Assembly (NCBI RefSeq): GCF_902703175.1
Contig: NZ_CACRYJ010000032.1
Coordinates: 38,011 to 102,010 of the forward strand
From: Occultella aeris
GTDB taxonomy: Bacteria; Actinomycetota; Actinomycetes; Actinomycetales; Beutenbergiaceae
DNA: 64,000 nucleotides
Reading direction: 5' to 3'
The position numbers and the translations under genes are program-made. Shown here in pieces: positions 42,882-50,240 of this stretch. The notes under the pieces were generated by a model that searched no databases, was not told the DNA's origin, and saw only the letters and a program-made list of their open reading frames with translations. Each line of letters opens with the position of its first letter. Positions within the stretch are counted from its first letter, which is position 1.

Positions 42882-44213
42882 ATGAGCTCCCGCCGTCGCA
42901 GATTCTGGACGCTCGCCGCCGTGGTCGCCGTGGTGGCTCTCGTCGGTGCTGCAGCAGCCGTGCGCGATCGCGGCCGCGTGGACGAGGTGGGCCTCTACAC
43001 GCTCGGGATCGGGGTCCAGGCCGACGGATCGGTGACGACGATCCCCACGGACTCCGACGCCCACTACCTGCCCGGTACCCGGGTGATCGCCCCGGGCCCG
43101 GACGCGAGCGACGCCGACCGCGAAGCGGCCGAGGCGCTGGCCGAGGAGACGACGGCGTGGCTCGACGCGGGGACCGTGCCGGGCGCCGGTGGCCGGCACG
43201 AGGAACTCGTCACGGACGCCCTCCTCGACCTGCACACCCTGACGCTCGACGGCGGCGCCGCCGTCGCCGGGTTCTCGACCAAGTGGCGCTACGTCTGGCC
43301 ACGCGACGCGTCGTTCGTGGCGGCGGCGCTCACCGTGACCGGCCACCACGAGGACGCCGTCGAGGTCTTCACGTTCCTGGACGGCGTGCAGCACCCGGAC
43401 GGCAGCTTCGAGGCGCGCTACCTGCCGGACGGGTCCGGCCCACCCGATGCCCGTGGCCTGCAGACCGACGGCACCGGCTGGGTGCTCTGGGCGCTCGCGT
43501 ACGTGGCGGACGTGCTGGGGCCGGGCACCGAGCGCGACGAGTTCCTGGCCCGGTTCACGCCGATGATCGAGCGGTCCACCGGCTATCTGCAGACCCAGGT
43601 GGCGAACCCGCGGTCGCTGCCCGCGCCGTCGGCGGACTACTGGGAGCACCGCGAGAGCGCCCTGACCCTCGGCACCGCGGCCCCGGTCCTGGCCGGCCTC
43701 GAGGCGTCCGCGCGGCTGTACTCCTGGCTCGGCCGGGACCCCGACGCCGCCGCGGTGGGCGCGGACGCCGACCGGCTCGAGCAGGCGGTCGTGGCGAACT
43801 TCGGGCAGACCGGGTACGGCCGCTACGCCGGCCGGTCTCCACGGGACGCGGCGACCGCGTTCGTGCTGCCGCCGTTCCAGCCCGAGGCTCTGCCGGGGGC
43901 GGCCGCAGCCTGGGAGTCCTCGATCGAGGAGATGGACAGGCCCGCCGGAGGCCTCGCCCCGGGCGGATCGTGGCCGGAGACCTCCATCTCCTGGACACCG
44001 CAGACCAGCCTGTACGCCTGGTCCGCCGCTGCGAACGGTGAGACCGACCGTGCCGACGGATGGCTGACGTGGATCACGCAGCACCGCACCCCGCTCGGGG
44101 CGATCCCCGAAAAGGTGGGGCCGGACGGCTCCCCCGCCGGCGTCGCGCCGCTGATGTGGTCCGCGGCCGTGGTTATCCTCACCGTCGCCGAGCTCGAGGG
44201 CAACGCTCCCTGA
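42882..44213 (+). CDS. GH15-like (glucoamylase fold) membrane-anchored protein
   Basis: 443 residues. MSSRRRRF and a hydrophobic segment (about residues 9-28) form a signal anchor. The (alpha/alpha)6 catalytic fold shows KWRYVWPRDASFVAAALTVTGH near residue 135 (cf. YRYVWPRDA of GH15) and SWPETSISWTPQTSLYAWSAA at about residue 370 with a likely catalytic acid. GH15 proteins hydrolyse alpha-glucosidic bonds from the non-reducing end or act on trehalose-like substrates. Secretion suggests an extracellular polysaccharide substrate; the exact one is open. Not in an operon with sugar transport genes. Confidence 0.82.
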   Translation: MSSRRRRFWTLAAVVAVVALVGAAAAVRDRGRVDEVGLYTLGIGVQADGSVTTIPTDSDAHYLPGTRVIAPGPDASDADREAAEALAEETTAWLDAGTVPGAGGRHEELVTDALLDLHTLTLDGGAAVAGFSTKWRYVWPRDASFVAAALTVTGHHEDAVEVFTFLDGVQHPDGSFEARYLPDGSGPPDARGLQTDGTGWVLWALAYVADVLGPGTERDEFLARFTPMIERSTGYLQTQVANPRSLPAPSADYWEHRESALTLGTAAPVLAGLEASARLYSWLGRDPDAAAVGADADRLEQAVVANFGQTGYGRYAGRSPRDAATAFVLPPFQPEALPGAAAAWESSIEEMDRPAGGLAPGGSWPETSISWTPQTSLYAWSAAANGETDRADGWLTWITQHRTPLGAIPEKVGPDGSPAGVAPLMWSAAVVILTVAELEGNAP

Positions 44214-44264
44214 GCCCGACGGCGGAACTCGCCGCCTCCAGGTCCGGCCGCCTGGGGTGGGGCG

Positions 44265-44870
44265 TCAGTTCCGGAAGGCGTCGTCGCGCAGCACCACGAC
44301 GATGCCGTTCGAGGCCGCCGAGGAGTCCTCGATGAGGTCGGTGACGCTGAGCAGCTCGCCGACGGCCGCAGCCTCCTCGGCCATGTCCGCGCTGGTGTAG
44401 AAGACTGCCGACGCGGTGGGCAGCTCGCGCGTGTAGTTGTCAGGTGTGACGGTCGTCCAGCCATCCTCGGTGAGGACTTCTGCGGCCTCCCCGGCCAGGC
44501 CGGAGATGCCGGCGCCGTTGAGGACGTAGACGGACAGGGCTCGGTCGAGGTCCGCCGGTTCGTCCGTGGTCGGGTCCACGGTGGGCTCCTCGGTGGCCGG
44601 GGGCTCCTCGGTGGTGCCGTCCGTCGGGGTCGGCTCGCCTGCCTCGGTCGTGGTGGTCGGTGCGGCGGTGGGGTCGTCCCCGCCGCCGAACCCGCCGGAG
44701 AGCAGGCGCACGGCCCCGAACGCGAGCGTCGGGGCGAGGATGATCACCAGGATGAACGGCAGGAACGCTCGCCATCGCGACTGCTGTGCGCGGTGCACGC
44801 CCTGTGGGGTCCGATCCGCGCCGAGGGCGTCGAACTCGTCCTCGGAATGCGGATAGTCCCTGTTACTCAC
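44265..44870 (-). CDS. LytR C-terminal-domain membrane protein, VirR-like
   Basis: 201 residues. A short cytoplasmic N-terminus (about 32 residues), one TM helix (FLPFILVIILAPTLAFGAVRLL), a disordered Thr/Pro/Glu-rich stalk (TPTDGTTEEPPATEEP) and a C-terminal LytR_C domain (about 110-200) with LSVYVLNGAGISGLAGEAAEVLTEDGW. Architecture and the adjacent DUF3263 gene match Mycobacterium tuberculosis Rv0431 (VirR, control of extracellular vesicles and envelope) and Rv0430. It likely interacts with cell-wall polymer attachment proteins. Second gene of a two-gene operon. Confidence 0.85.
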   Translation of the reverse strand: MSNRDYPHSEDEFDALGADRTPQGVHRAQQSRWRAFLPFILVIILAPTLAFGAVRLLSGGFGGGDDPTAAPTTTTEAGEPTPTDGTTEEPPATEEPTVDPTTDEPADLDRALSVYVLNGAGISGLAGEAAEVLTEDGWTTVTPDNYTRELPTASAVFYTSADMAEEAAAVGELLSVTDLIEDSSAASNGIVVVLRDDAFRN

Positions 44871-44897
44871 ACCGGAAGGTTAACGGCTCGGACAGGC

Positions 44898-45191
44898 TCA
44901 GAGTTCATTGCCGAGGCGGCGTGCCGAACGCTCGCGCTGGCGGGTGCTGCGCATGCGGCGCAGCCTCTTGACGAGCATCGGCTCGGCGGCGAGCGCCGTT
45001 GGGTCGTCGATCAGGGCGTTCAGGACCTGGTAGTACCGGGTCGCGGACATGTCGAAGAGCTCGCGGATGGCGGTCTCCTTCGCCCCGGCGTACTTCCACC
45101 ACTGCCGCTCGAAGGCGAGGATCTCGGCGTCGCGTTCACTCAGTGTTGCTGCGTCCGAACTCTGCGTGGACAACACCCGCGCTGCCGACAT
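44898..45191 (-). CDS. DUF3263 protein
   Basis: 97 residues. LSERDAEILAFERQWWKYAGAKETAIRELFDMSATRYYQVLNALID is the DUF3263 signature, a small helical fold with a helix-turn-helix look (AIRELFDMSATRYYQVL) that may bind DNA. GGAGG fixes the ATG. It precedes the VirR-like gene by 27 bp and has a clear promoter upstream. Function is not established in any organism that I know. Confidence 0.88.
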   Translation of the reverse strand: MSAARVLSTQSSDAATLSERDAEILAFERQWWKYAGAKETAIRELFDMSATRYYQVLNALIDDPTALAAEPMLVKRLRRMRSTRQRERSARRLGNEL

Positions 45192-45253
45192 CGTGCCTCC
45201 TCGTTCCCGGTTCCGTCGTGGACCGCCCATCCTGCGGCGACCCGTGGTGGTTC

Positions 45254-45282
45254 ATAGTAGGGGCAAACGACACGCGTGTCAT
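45254..45282 (-). promoter_or_regulatory. Sigma-A-type promoter overlapped by a palindrome, for DUF3263-virR
   Basis: ATGACA (45277-45282) and TACTAT (45254-45259) are 17 bp apart on the minus strand. The perfect 12-bp palindrome GACACGCGTGTC at 45269-45280 covers the -35 and part of the spacer, the place for a repressor. Confidence 0.65.
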
Positions 45283-45432
45283 TCCTGCCGCGCCGGAGCC
45301 GCTGTGGTACGCGTGTAGCCCGATCGGTGTCGCTCCGCGCCCGTCGTCAGGCTCGTCGCGCTGGTCATGCCCTGGACCCGGATCAGCGCCGTGGAAGGTT
45401 GCCCACAGCCGTCGATCTGCCAGGGTAGACGG

Positions 45433-46131
45433 GTGAACAGCGTCAAGGAGGGCGGCCCGCGCCCGCTCACGGATCTGATCGACCCGGGCTGGGCCGCGGC
45501 CTTGGCCGAGGTGGAGCCGCAGGTGCATGCGATGGGCGAGTTCCTGCGGGGCGAGGTGGCCGCCGGGCGCGGTTACCTGCCAGCCGGGGAACACGTGCTG
45601 CGGGCGTTCACGAACCCGCTGGCCGATGTGAGGGTGCTGATCGTCGGGCAGGATCCCTACCCGACCCCGGGTCACGCCATGGGCCTGTCCTTCTCCGTGG
45701 CCCCCGACGTGCGACCGGTGCCGCGGTCGCTGCAGAACATCTACCGCGAGCTCGGCACGGACCTCGCTCTGCCCACCCCGGCCAACGGCGACCTGTCCCC
45801 ATGGGCGGACGCCGGCGTCCTGCTGCTGAACCGGAGCCTGACGGTCCGACCGGGTGAACCGGCGTCCCACCGGGGCAAGGGCTGGGAGGCGGTCACCGAC
45901 GCCGCGATCCGCGCGCTCGTGGCACGAGGCACCCCGTTGGTGGCGATCCTGTGGGGCAACGACGCCCGCTCCCTGACCCCGCTGCTCGGTCAGACGCCGA
46001 TCGTCGCGAGCGCGCACCCCAGTCCCCTGTCCGCCTCCCGTGGGTTCTTCGGGTCGCGTCCGTTCAGCCGCGCGAACGCCCTGCTCGTGGAACAGGGCGG
46101 GCCGCCCGTGGACTGGTCCCTCCAGCCCTGA
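45433..46131 (+). CDS. ung: Uracil-DNA glycosylase (family 1)
   Basis: 232 residues from the GTG at 45433. The water-activating loop [17 protein letters not shown] has Asp74, and the Leu-intercalation/His motif is [15 protein letters not shown] with His195, both standard for family 1 [25 protein letters not shown] also matches. It removes uracil from DNA. The start could be a few codons further upstream where the frame is open. Divergent from the DUF3263 gene, with the promoter region between. Confidence 0.95.
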   Translation: MNSVKEGGPRPLTDLIDPGWAAALAEVEPQVHAMGEFLRGEVAAGRGYLPAGEHVLRAFTNPLADVRVLIVGQDPYPTPGHAMGLSFSVAPDVRPVPRSLQNIYRELGTDLALPTPANGDLSPWADAGVLLLNRSLTVRPGEPASHRGKGWEAVTDAAIRALVARGTPLVAILWGNDARSLTPLLGQTPIVASAHPSPLSASRGFFGSRPFSRANALLVEQGGPPVDWSLQP

Positions 46132-46167
46132 CGCTGCCTCCGGCTGAGACAGAGCGTTCCGGGCGAG

Positions 46168-46189
46168 TCAGAGCATCACACCGCTCTGA
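46168..46189 (+). terminator. Short hairpin after ung
   Basis: TCAGAGC-ATCACACC-GCTCTGA, 7-bp arms, 36 bp past the ung stop. The loop sequence resembles part of the 45-bp repeat arms, so it might be a diverged relative. Confidence 0.4.
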
Positions 46190-46282
46190 TTCGGCCGGGA
46201 CCCTCTGGATCACCGCCTCGTCTCAGCGCAGCATCGTGGATTCTCGTAGCCAGGACCGCGGTGACCGGAGTAGGAAGGAGTG

Positions 46283-47191
46283 GTGAACCCCGTGCTGCAC
46301 CCGGTCTCCGATCCCGCCCGCTGGTCCCGGTACGTCGCCTGCGGTGACTCCATGACCGAAGGCCTGTGGGATCCGGACCCGGACGACGCCGCCCAGGTCC
46401 GCGGCTGGGCCGACCAGCTCGCCGGCTCGCTGTCGGCACGCCGGGTCGACGCCGGCCTGGCCCCGCTGGAGTACGCGAACCTCGCCATCCGCGGGCGGCT
46501 CCTCGAACCGATCATCGCCGAACAGCTCCCGATCGCGCTCGAGGCCGAACCCGACCTGATCTCCCTCGTCGGCGGCGGCAACGACCTGCTCCGGCCCGGC
46601 TCCGACCCGGACCGGATGGCCGCGATCCTCGAGGACGCCGTGCACACGATCCGGCGGGCCGGGGTGGACGTGCTCCTCGCGACCGGGACGGACACCCGGC
46701 AGGCCGGGGTGCTGCGCGCCATCCGGGGCCGGGTCGCCACCTTCAACGCGCACATCTGGTCGATCGCCCGTCGGCACGATGCCTACGTGGTCGACGTGTG
46801 GGGGCTGCGGGCCATCCAGGACTGGCGGATGTGGGCACAGGACCGCATCCACCTCACCACCGACGGACACCAGCGGGTCGCGCAGGCGGCGCTGGTGGCG
46901 CTCGGTCTCACGCCCGACGACGCAGCCTGGGCCGATCCGTTGGCTCGCCTCGCGCCGGTCCCGACCGGGCAGCGGTTCCGTTCCGACGCGGAATGGTTCG
47001 TCCGCGACGTCTACCCATGGGCGACCCGCCGCCTGCGCGGCCGTTCCTCCGGGGACGCCCGTGTGCCCAAGCGACCACGGGTCGAGCCGCTGCCACCCGC
47101 CACGTCCGCAGCGACGCCGTCGGACGCCGTCCGCGAGCCGGTGCCACCTCCGGAGCCGTCCGGACCCGCCGACACCACGGTGCCGCGATGA
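46283..47191 (+). CDS. SGNH/GDSL-family hydrolase
   Basis: 302 residues. Block I CGDSMTEG with Ser23, block III GGGNDLL, and block V DRIHLTTDGHQ with Asp and His of the catalytic triad. Residues after 240 are Pro-rich and disordered. There is no signal peptide, so the enzyme is likely cytoplasmic and acts as an esterase or thioesterase on an unknown substrate. The GTG at 46283 is one of three close candidates (46280 and 46292 also possible) near GGAAGG. The stop overlaps the following small gene as ATGA. Confidence 0.87.
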   Translation: MNPVLHPVSDPARWSRYVACGDSMTEGLWDPDPDDAAQVRGWADQLAGSLSARRVDAGLAPLEYANLAIRGRLLEPIIAEQLPIALEAEPDLISLVGGGNDLLRPGSDPDRMAAILEDAVHTIRRAGVDVLLATGTDTRQAGVLRAIRGRVATFNAHIWSIARRHDAYVVDVWGLRAIQDWRMWAQDRIHLTTDGHQRVAQAALVALGLTPDDAAWADPLARLAPVPTGQRFRSDAEWFVRDVYPWATRRLRGRSSGDARVPKRPRVEPLPPATSAATPSDAVREPVPPPEPSGPADTTVPR

Positions 47192-47415
47192 GCGGCAACC
47201 GCCCGGACGGGTTCTCCTACCGCGAGGTGGGTACCGAGGTGCGGATCACCCACAACGGCCACCATGCCACGACCCTGCGCGGGGGTCGGGCCGCCGAGTT
47301 CCTACGCGAGGTCGAGCTCGGCGACCCCCAGGAACTGATGGCCCGGGTGACCGGCAACTACAAGCACGGGAACGAACGCACCGCGCGCAACCATCCGCGC
47401 AACCGGGGCCGCTGA
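47188..47415 (+). CDS. Small conserved-type hypothetical protein
   Basis: 75 residues, coupled by ATGA to the SGNH hydrolase gene. FSYREVGTEVRITHNGHHATTLRGGRAAEFLREVELGDPQELMARVTGNYKHGNERTARNH is a compact alpha/beta-looking domain with a basic Arg/Asn/His tail that suggests nucleic-acid or phosphate contact. I recall similar small actinobacterial proteins of unknown function but cannot name a family. The tight overlap is the main evidence that it is real. Confidence 0.75.
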   Translation: MSGNRPDGFSYREVGTEVRITHNGHHATTLRGGRAAEFLREVELGDPQELMARVTGNYKHGNERTARNHPRNRGR

Positions 47416-47503
47416 GGCCAACTCCGCCGGTGTCGACCACCGCGTCGACCACCTGACACCGGCGGACGGCGACGTCATCGTGCGGCCCAGCACCCCGCCG
47501 TCG

Positions 47504-47923
47504 TCAGTTCGGACCGAGGTCTGCCGAGTACCAGTGCTGCGGCTGCATCCGGACCAGGAGTTGAACCCCGAAGCCGGCCGCCATCTCGACGTACGCGGCC
47601 GCGCCGTCGCCCAGGTAGCGGCGTGCGATCGCGAGGTGTTCGTCGTCCGTCGCCTCCCGGGACTCGGTGACCGGGCCCTCCACGCTCACGTACCGCACCC
47701 GCGGCGAGGACTGCTCGGCGAGCAGCGAGAACCGGCCGGCGGCTTCGATCAGGCGCGACTTGACGGAGTCCACCGGGGTCACCACCCACAGCGAACCGGC
47801 GGGCTGGTAGCCGTACCAGATCGGCACCACGAGCGGTCCGCGGTCCGGACCGGCGCCGACGGCGAGCGCGCCGATGTGGGGCTGGGCCAGGAACTCCTCA
47901 CGTTCGGCCTGTGGCAGTCCCAT
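47504..47923 (-). CDS. Pyridoxamine 5'-phosphate oxidase-like (PNPOx) flavoprotein
   Basis: 139 residues from an ATG with GGAG upstream. FLAQPHIGALAVGAGPDRGPLVVPIWYGYQPAGSLWVVTPVDSVKSRLIEAAGRFSLLAE is the split-barrel FMN/F420-binding pattern of PNPOx-like and actinobacterial F420-dependent families. Ends with MQPQHWYSADLGPN. A specific PNP oxidase role is unlikely; a flavin/F420 reductase or heme/biliverdin-type activity is more plausible for short members. Divergent from the acyl-CoA dehydrogenase gene. Confidence 0.82.
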   Translation of the reverse strand: MGLPQAEREEFLAQPHIGALAVGAGPDRGPLVVPIWYGYQPAGSLWVVTPVDSVKSRLIEAAGRFSLLAEQSSPRVRYVSVEGPVTESREATDDEHLAIARRYLGDGAAAYVEMAAGFGVQLLVRMQPQHWYSADLGPN

Positions 47924-48134
47924 GCTGTCTCCTATCGATCGGTGGGTGCCGTCGACGCTAACCGCGACCCCCGACATCACGGACCGCAGGAGATTCGCCA
48001 CGAGCGAGAGTGCTGTGGTGGCGACCCCTTCCGCTCTCTCGCCGATCCCGGCACCGGCCCCAATGCCGAAAACCGGCGGACGCGGTCGAACCGGTGGAGA
48101 CTGGAGCAAGGCAGGTGTTCGCAGGGAGGCGATC

Positions 48135-50051
48135 ATGACGGACCAACCGGTAGTCACCGAGCGCGAGGCCAGGGCCGTGGCCGAACAGGCCCGGCAGAGC
48201 GAGTGGACCATGGACTCGTTCGCCAAGGACCTGTACCTCGGCCAGTTCCGCCCGGACCGGATCTGGCCCCGGCCACCCGAGGACCCCGAGCGCGAGGCCC
48301 GCGGCGACGAGTTCCTGACGACCCTGGACGCCCACCTGCGAGAACACGTGGACGGTCAGCGGATCGAGACCGAGGACCGGATCTCCGACGAGGACCTGGC
48401 CGGACTGATCGGGCTCGGCGTGTTCGGCATCAAGATCCCGACCCGCTACGGCGGGCTCGGGCTCAGCCAGGTGCACTACAACCGGGCACTGATGTTGCTC
48501 GGGACCGTGCACCCGAGCCTCGGCGCACTGATCTCCGCGCACCAGTCCATCGGGGTGCCCGAGCCGGTCAAGCAGTTCGGCAACCCCGAGCAGAAGGAGC
48601 AGTACCTGCGCCGGTGTGCTGAGGGTGCGATCTCCGCGTTCCTGCTCACGGAGCCGGACGTCGGGTCGGACCCGGCCCGGCTGCAGACCTCCGCCACCCG
48701 CACCCCCGAGGGCGACTACCTGCTCGACGGCGTGAAGCTGTGGACGACGAACGGCGTCCTCGCCGAACTGCTCGTCGTGATGGCGAGGGTCGCCCCGCAC
48801 GCGGACGGCAAGGGCGGGATCACCGCGTTCGTGGTGGAGGCGGACGCCCCGGGCATCACCGTCGAGCGCCGGAACACGTTCATGGGACTGAAAGGCCTCG
48901 AGAACGGGCTGACCCGGCTCCACCAGGTGCGGGTGCCCGCAGCAGCCGTGATCGGCCGTGAGGGTCAGGGCCTGAAGATCGCGCTCACCACGCTGAACAC
49001 CGGGCGGCTGTCCATCCCGGCGCTGTGCGTCGCGGCGAGCAAGTGGTCGCTCAAGATCGCCCGCGAGTGGGCGCTCGAGCGGGTGCAGTGGGGCCGGCCG
49101 GTCGGGCGGCACCCCGCCATCGCCCATCAGCTCGCGTTCATGGCGGCGACCACCTACGCCGAGGAGGCGATGGTCGAGATCGCCGGCGAGCTCTCCGACT
49201 CCGGCGCGGCCGACATCCGGATCGAGGCCGCGCTCGCCAAGCTCTGGTGCTCCGAGATGGCCTGGCAGGTCGCGGACCGGCTCGTGCAGATCCGGGGCGG
49301 GCGCGGGTATGAGACTGCCGCGTCCCTTGCCGCCCGCGGCGAACGGGCCGTGCCGGCCGAGCAGGTGCTCCGGGACCTGCGGATCAACCGGATCTTCGAG
49401 GGCTCCAGCGAGATCATGCACCTGCTGATCGCCCGGGAGGCCGTGGACGCGCACCTGTCCGTTGCCGGCCGGCTCATCGACCCGGACGCGGACCTGCCGG
49501 CCAAGGCCGAGGCGGCCAAGGCGGCGGCCGGCTTCTACGCCGGCTGGTTGCCGCGCCTGGTCGTCGGCCCCGGGGACTCCCCCACCTCCTACGCCGACCT
49601 CGGCCCGCTCGCCGGCCACCTGCGGTTCGTGGAGCGCACGTCCCGGCGGCTGGCCCGGTCGACGTTCTACGGGATGGCCCGCTGGCAGGGTGGCCTCGAG
49701 CACAAGCAGGGCTTCCTCGCCCGGATCGTCGACATCGGGGCCGAACTGTTCGCGATGACGGCCGTTTGCGCGCACGCCTCACGTCACGGCGGCGGGGCCG
49801 GCCCCGGCTCCCCGCAGGCCCTGGCGGACGCGTTCTGCCGGCAGTCGAGGCTGCGGGTGGCCGGGCTGCTGCGGGCCCTGTGGGTGAACACCGACGGCGC
49901 CGACGAGACCCTCGCGTCCGACGTGCTCGAGGGCCGCTACTCCTGGGCCGAGGCGGGCATCATCGATGCCTCCGAGGGCTCCGGCCCATGGATCACCGAG
50001 GCCACCCCGGGCCCGTCGGCCCGGGAGTCGGTGGCCCGCCGGTACCGCTGA
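48135..50051 (+). CDS. Large acyl-CoA dehydrogenase family protein
   Basis: 638 residues, long like VLCAD/ACAD9-type proteins. Core motifs: AFLLTEPDVGSDPARL (FAD contact), LLDGVKLWTTNG, TFMGLKGLENG, QIRGGRGYE and RINRIFEGSSEIMHLLIAREAV with the catalytic-position Glu (YEGTS in MCAD). The C-terminal 170 residues form the extra helical domain seen in very-long-chain enzymes. It oxidises acyl-CoAs at the alpha-beta bond. AGGGAGG precedes the ATG. No other fatty-acid gene adjoins. Confidence 0.92.
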   Translation: MTDQPVVTEREARAVAEQARQSEWTMDSFAKDLYLGQFRPDRIWPRPPEDPEREARGDEFLTTLDAHLREHVDGQRIETEDRISDEDLAGLIGLGVFGIKIPTRYGGLGLSQVHYNRALMLLGTVHPSLGALISAHQSIGVPEPVKQFGNPEQKEQYLRRCAEGAISAFLLTEPDVGSDPARLQTSATRTPEGDYLLDGVKLWTTNGVLAELLVVMARVAPHADGKGGITAFVVEADAPGITVERRNTFMGLKGLENGLTRLHQVRVPAAAVIGREGQGLKIALTTLNTGRLSIPALCVAASKWSLKIAREWALERVQWGRPVGRHPAIAHQLAFMAATTYAEEAMVEIAGELSDSGAADIRIEAALAKLWCSEMAWQVADRLVQIRGGRGYETAASLAARGERAVPAEQVLRDLRINRIFEGSSEIMHLLIAREAVDAHLSVAGRLIDPDADLPAKAEAAKAAAGFYAGWLPRLVVGPGDSPTSYADLGPLAGHLRFVERTSRRLARSTFYGMARWQGGLEHKQGFLARIVDIGAELFAMTAVCAHASRHGGGAGPGSPQALADAFCRQSRLRVAGLLRALWVNTDGADETLASDVLEGRYSWAEAGIIDASEGSGPWITEATPGPSARESVARRYR

Positions 50052-50097
50052 GCGGTCGGCGGTCGGCGGTCGGGGCAGGGCAGGGCAGGGCAGGGCG
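50052..50097. repeat. Short tandem repeats
   Basis: Three tandem GCGGTCG units (50052-50072) followed at once by four GGGCA units (50073-50092) and a fifth, GGGCG. They begin right after the acyl-CoA dehydrogenase stop. Confidence 0.85.
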
Positions 50098-50136
50098 AAC
50101 TGTCCCCCTCGCCCGCGCAGCACTGGCGCGAGCATC

Positions 50137-50181
50137 AGTGGTGCGACTCAGACGCACTGGGTGCCTCGGAATCGCACCACT
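50137..50181. repeat. 45-bp near-palindromic intergenic repeat, copy 2
   Basis: Arms AGTGGTGCGACT (50137-50148) and AATCGCACCACT (50170-50181) enclose a 21-bp centre. Its reverse complement matches copy 1 (25866-25910) at 39 of 45 positions. A further fragment at about 50203-50219, CACACCACTCCCGTGAA, matches the right arm and flank of copy 1 (15 of 17). The spacer separates convergent genes. Confidence 0.75.
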
Positions 50182-50240
50182 ACGAGTCAGTCAAGTGCCG
50201 ACCACCACACCACTCCCGTGAATGTGGCGGCCGGCCCCAC

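Noticed and set aside
46168..46189. Third full copy of the 45-bp repeat
   Set aside because: Only part of one arm resembles the element; the overall length and centre do not match, so I call it a simple hairpin.
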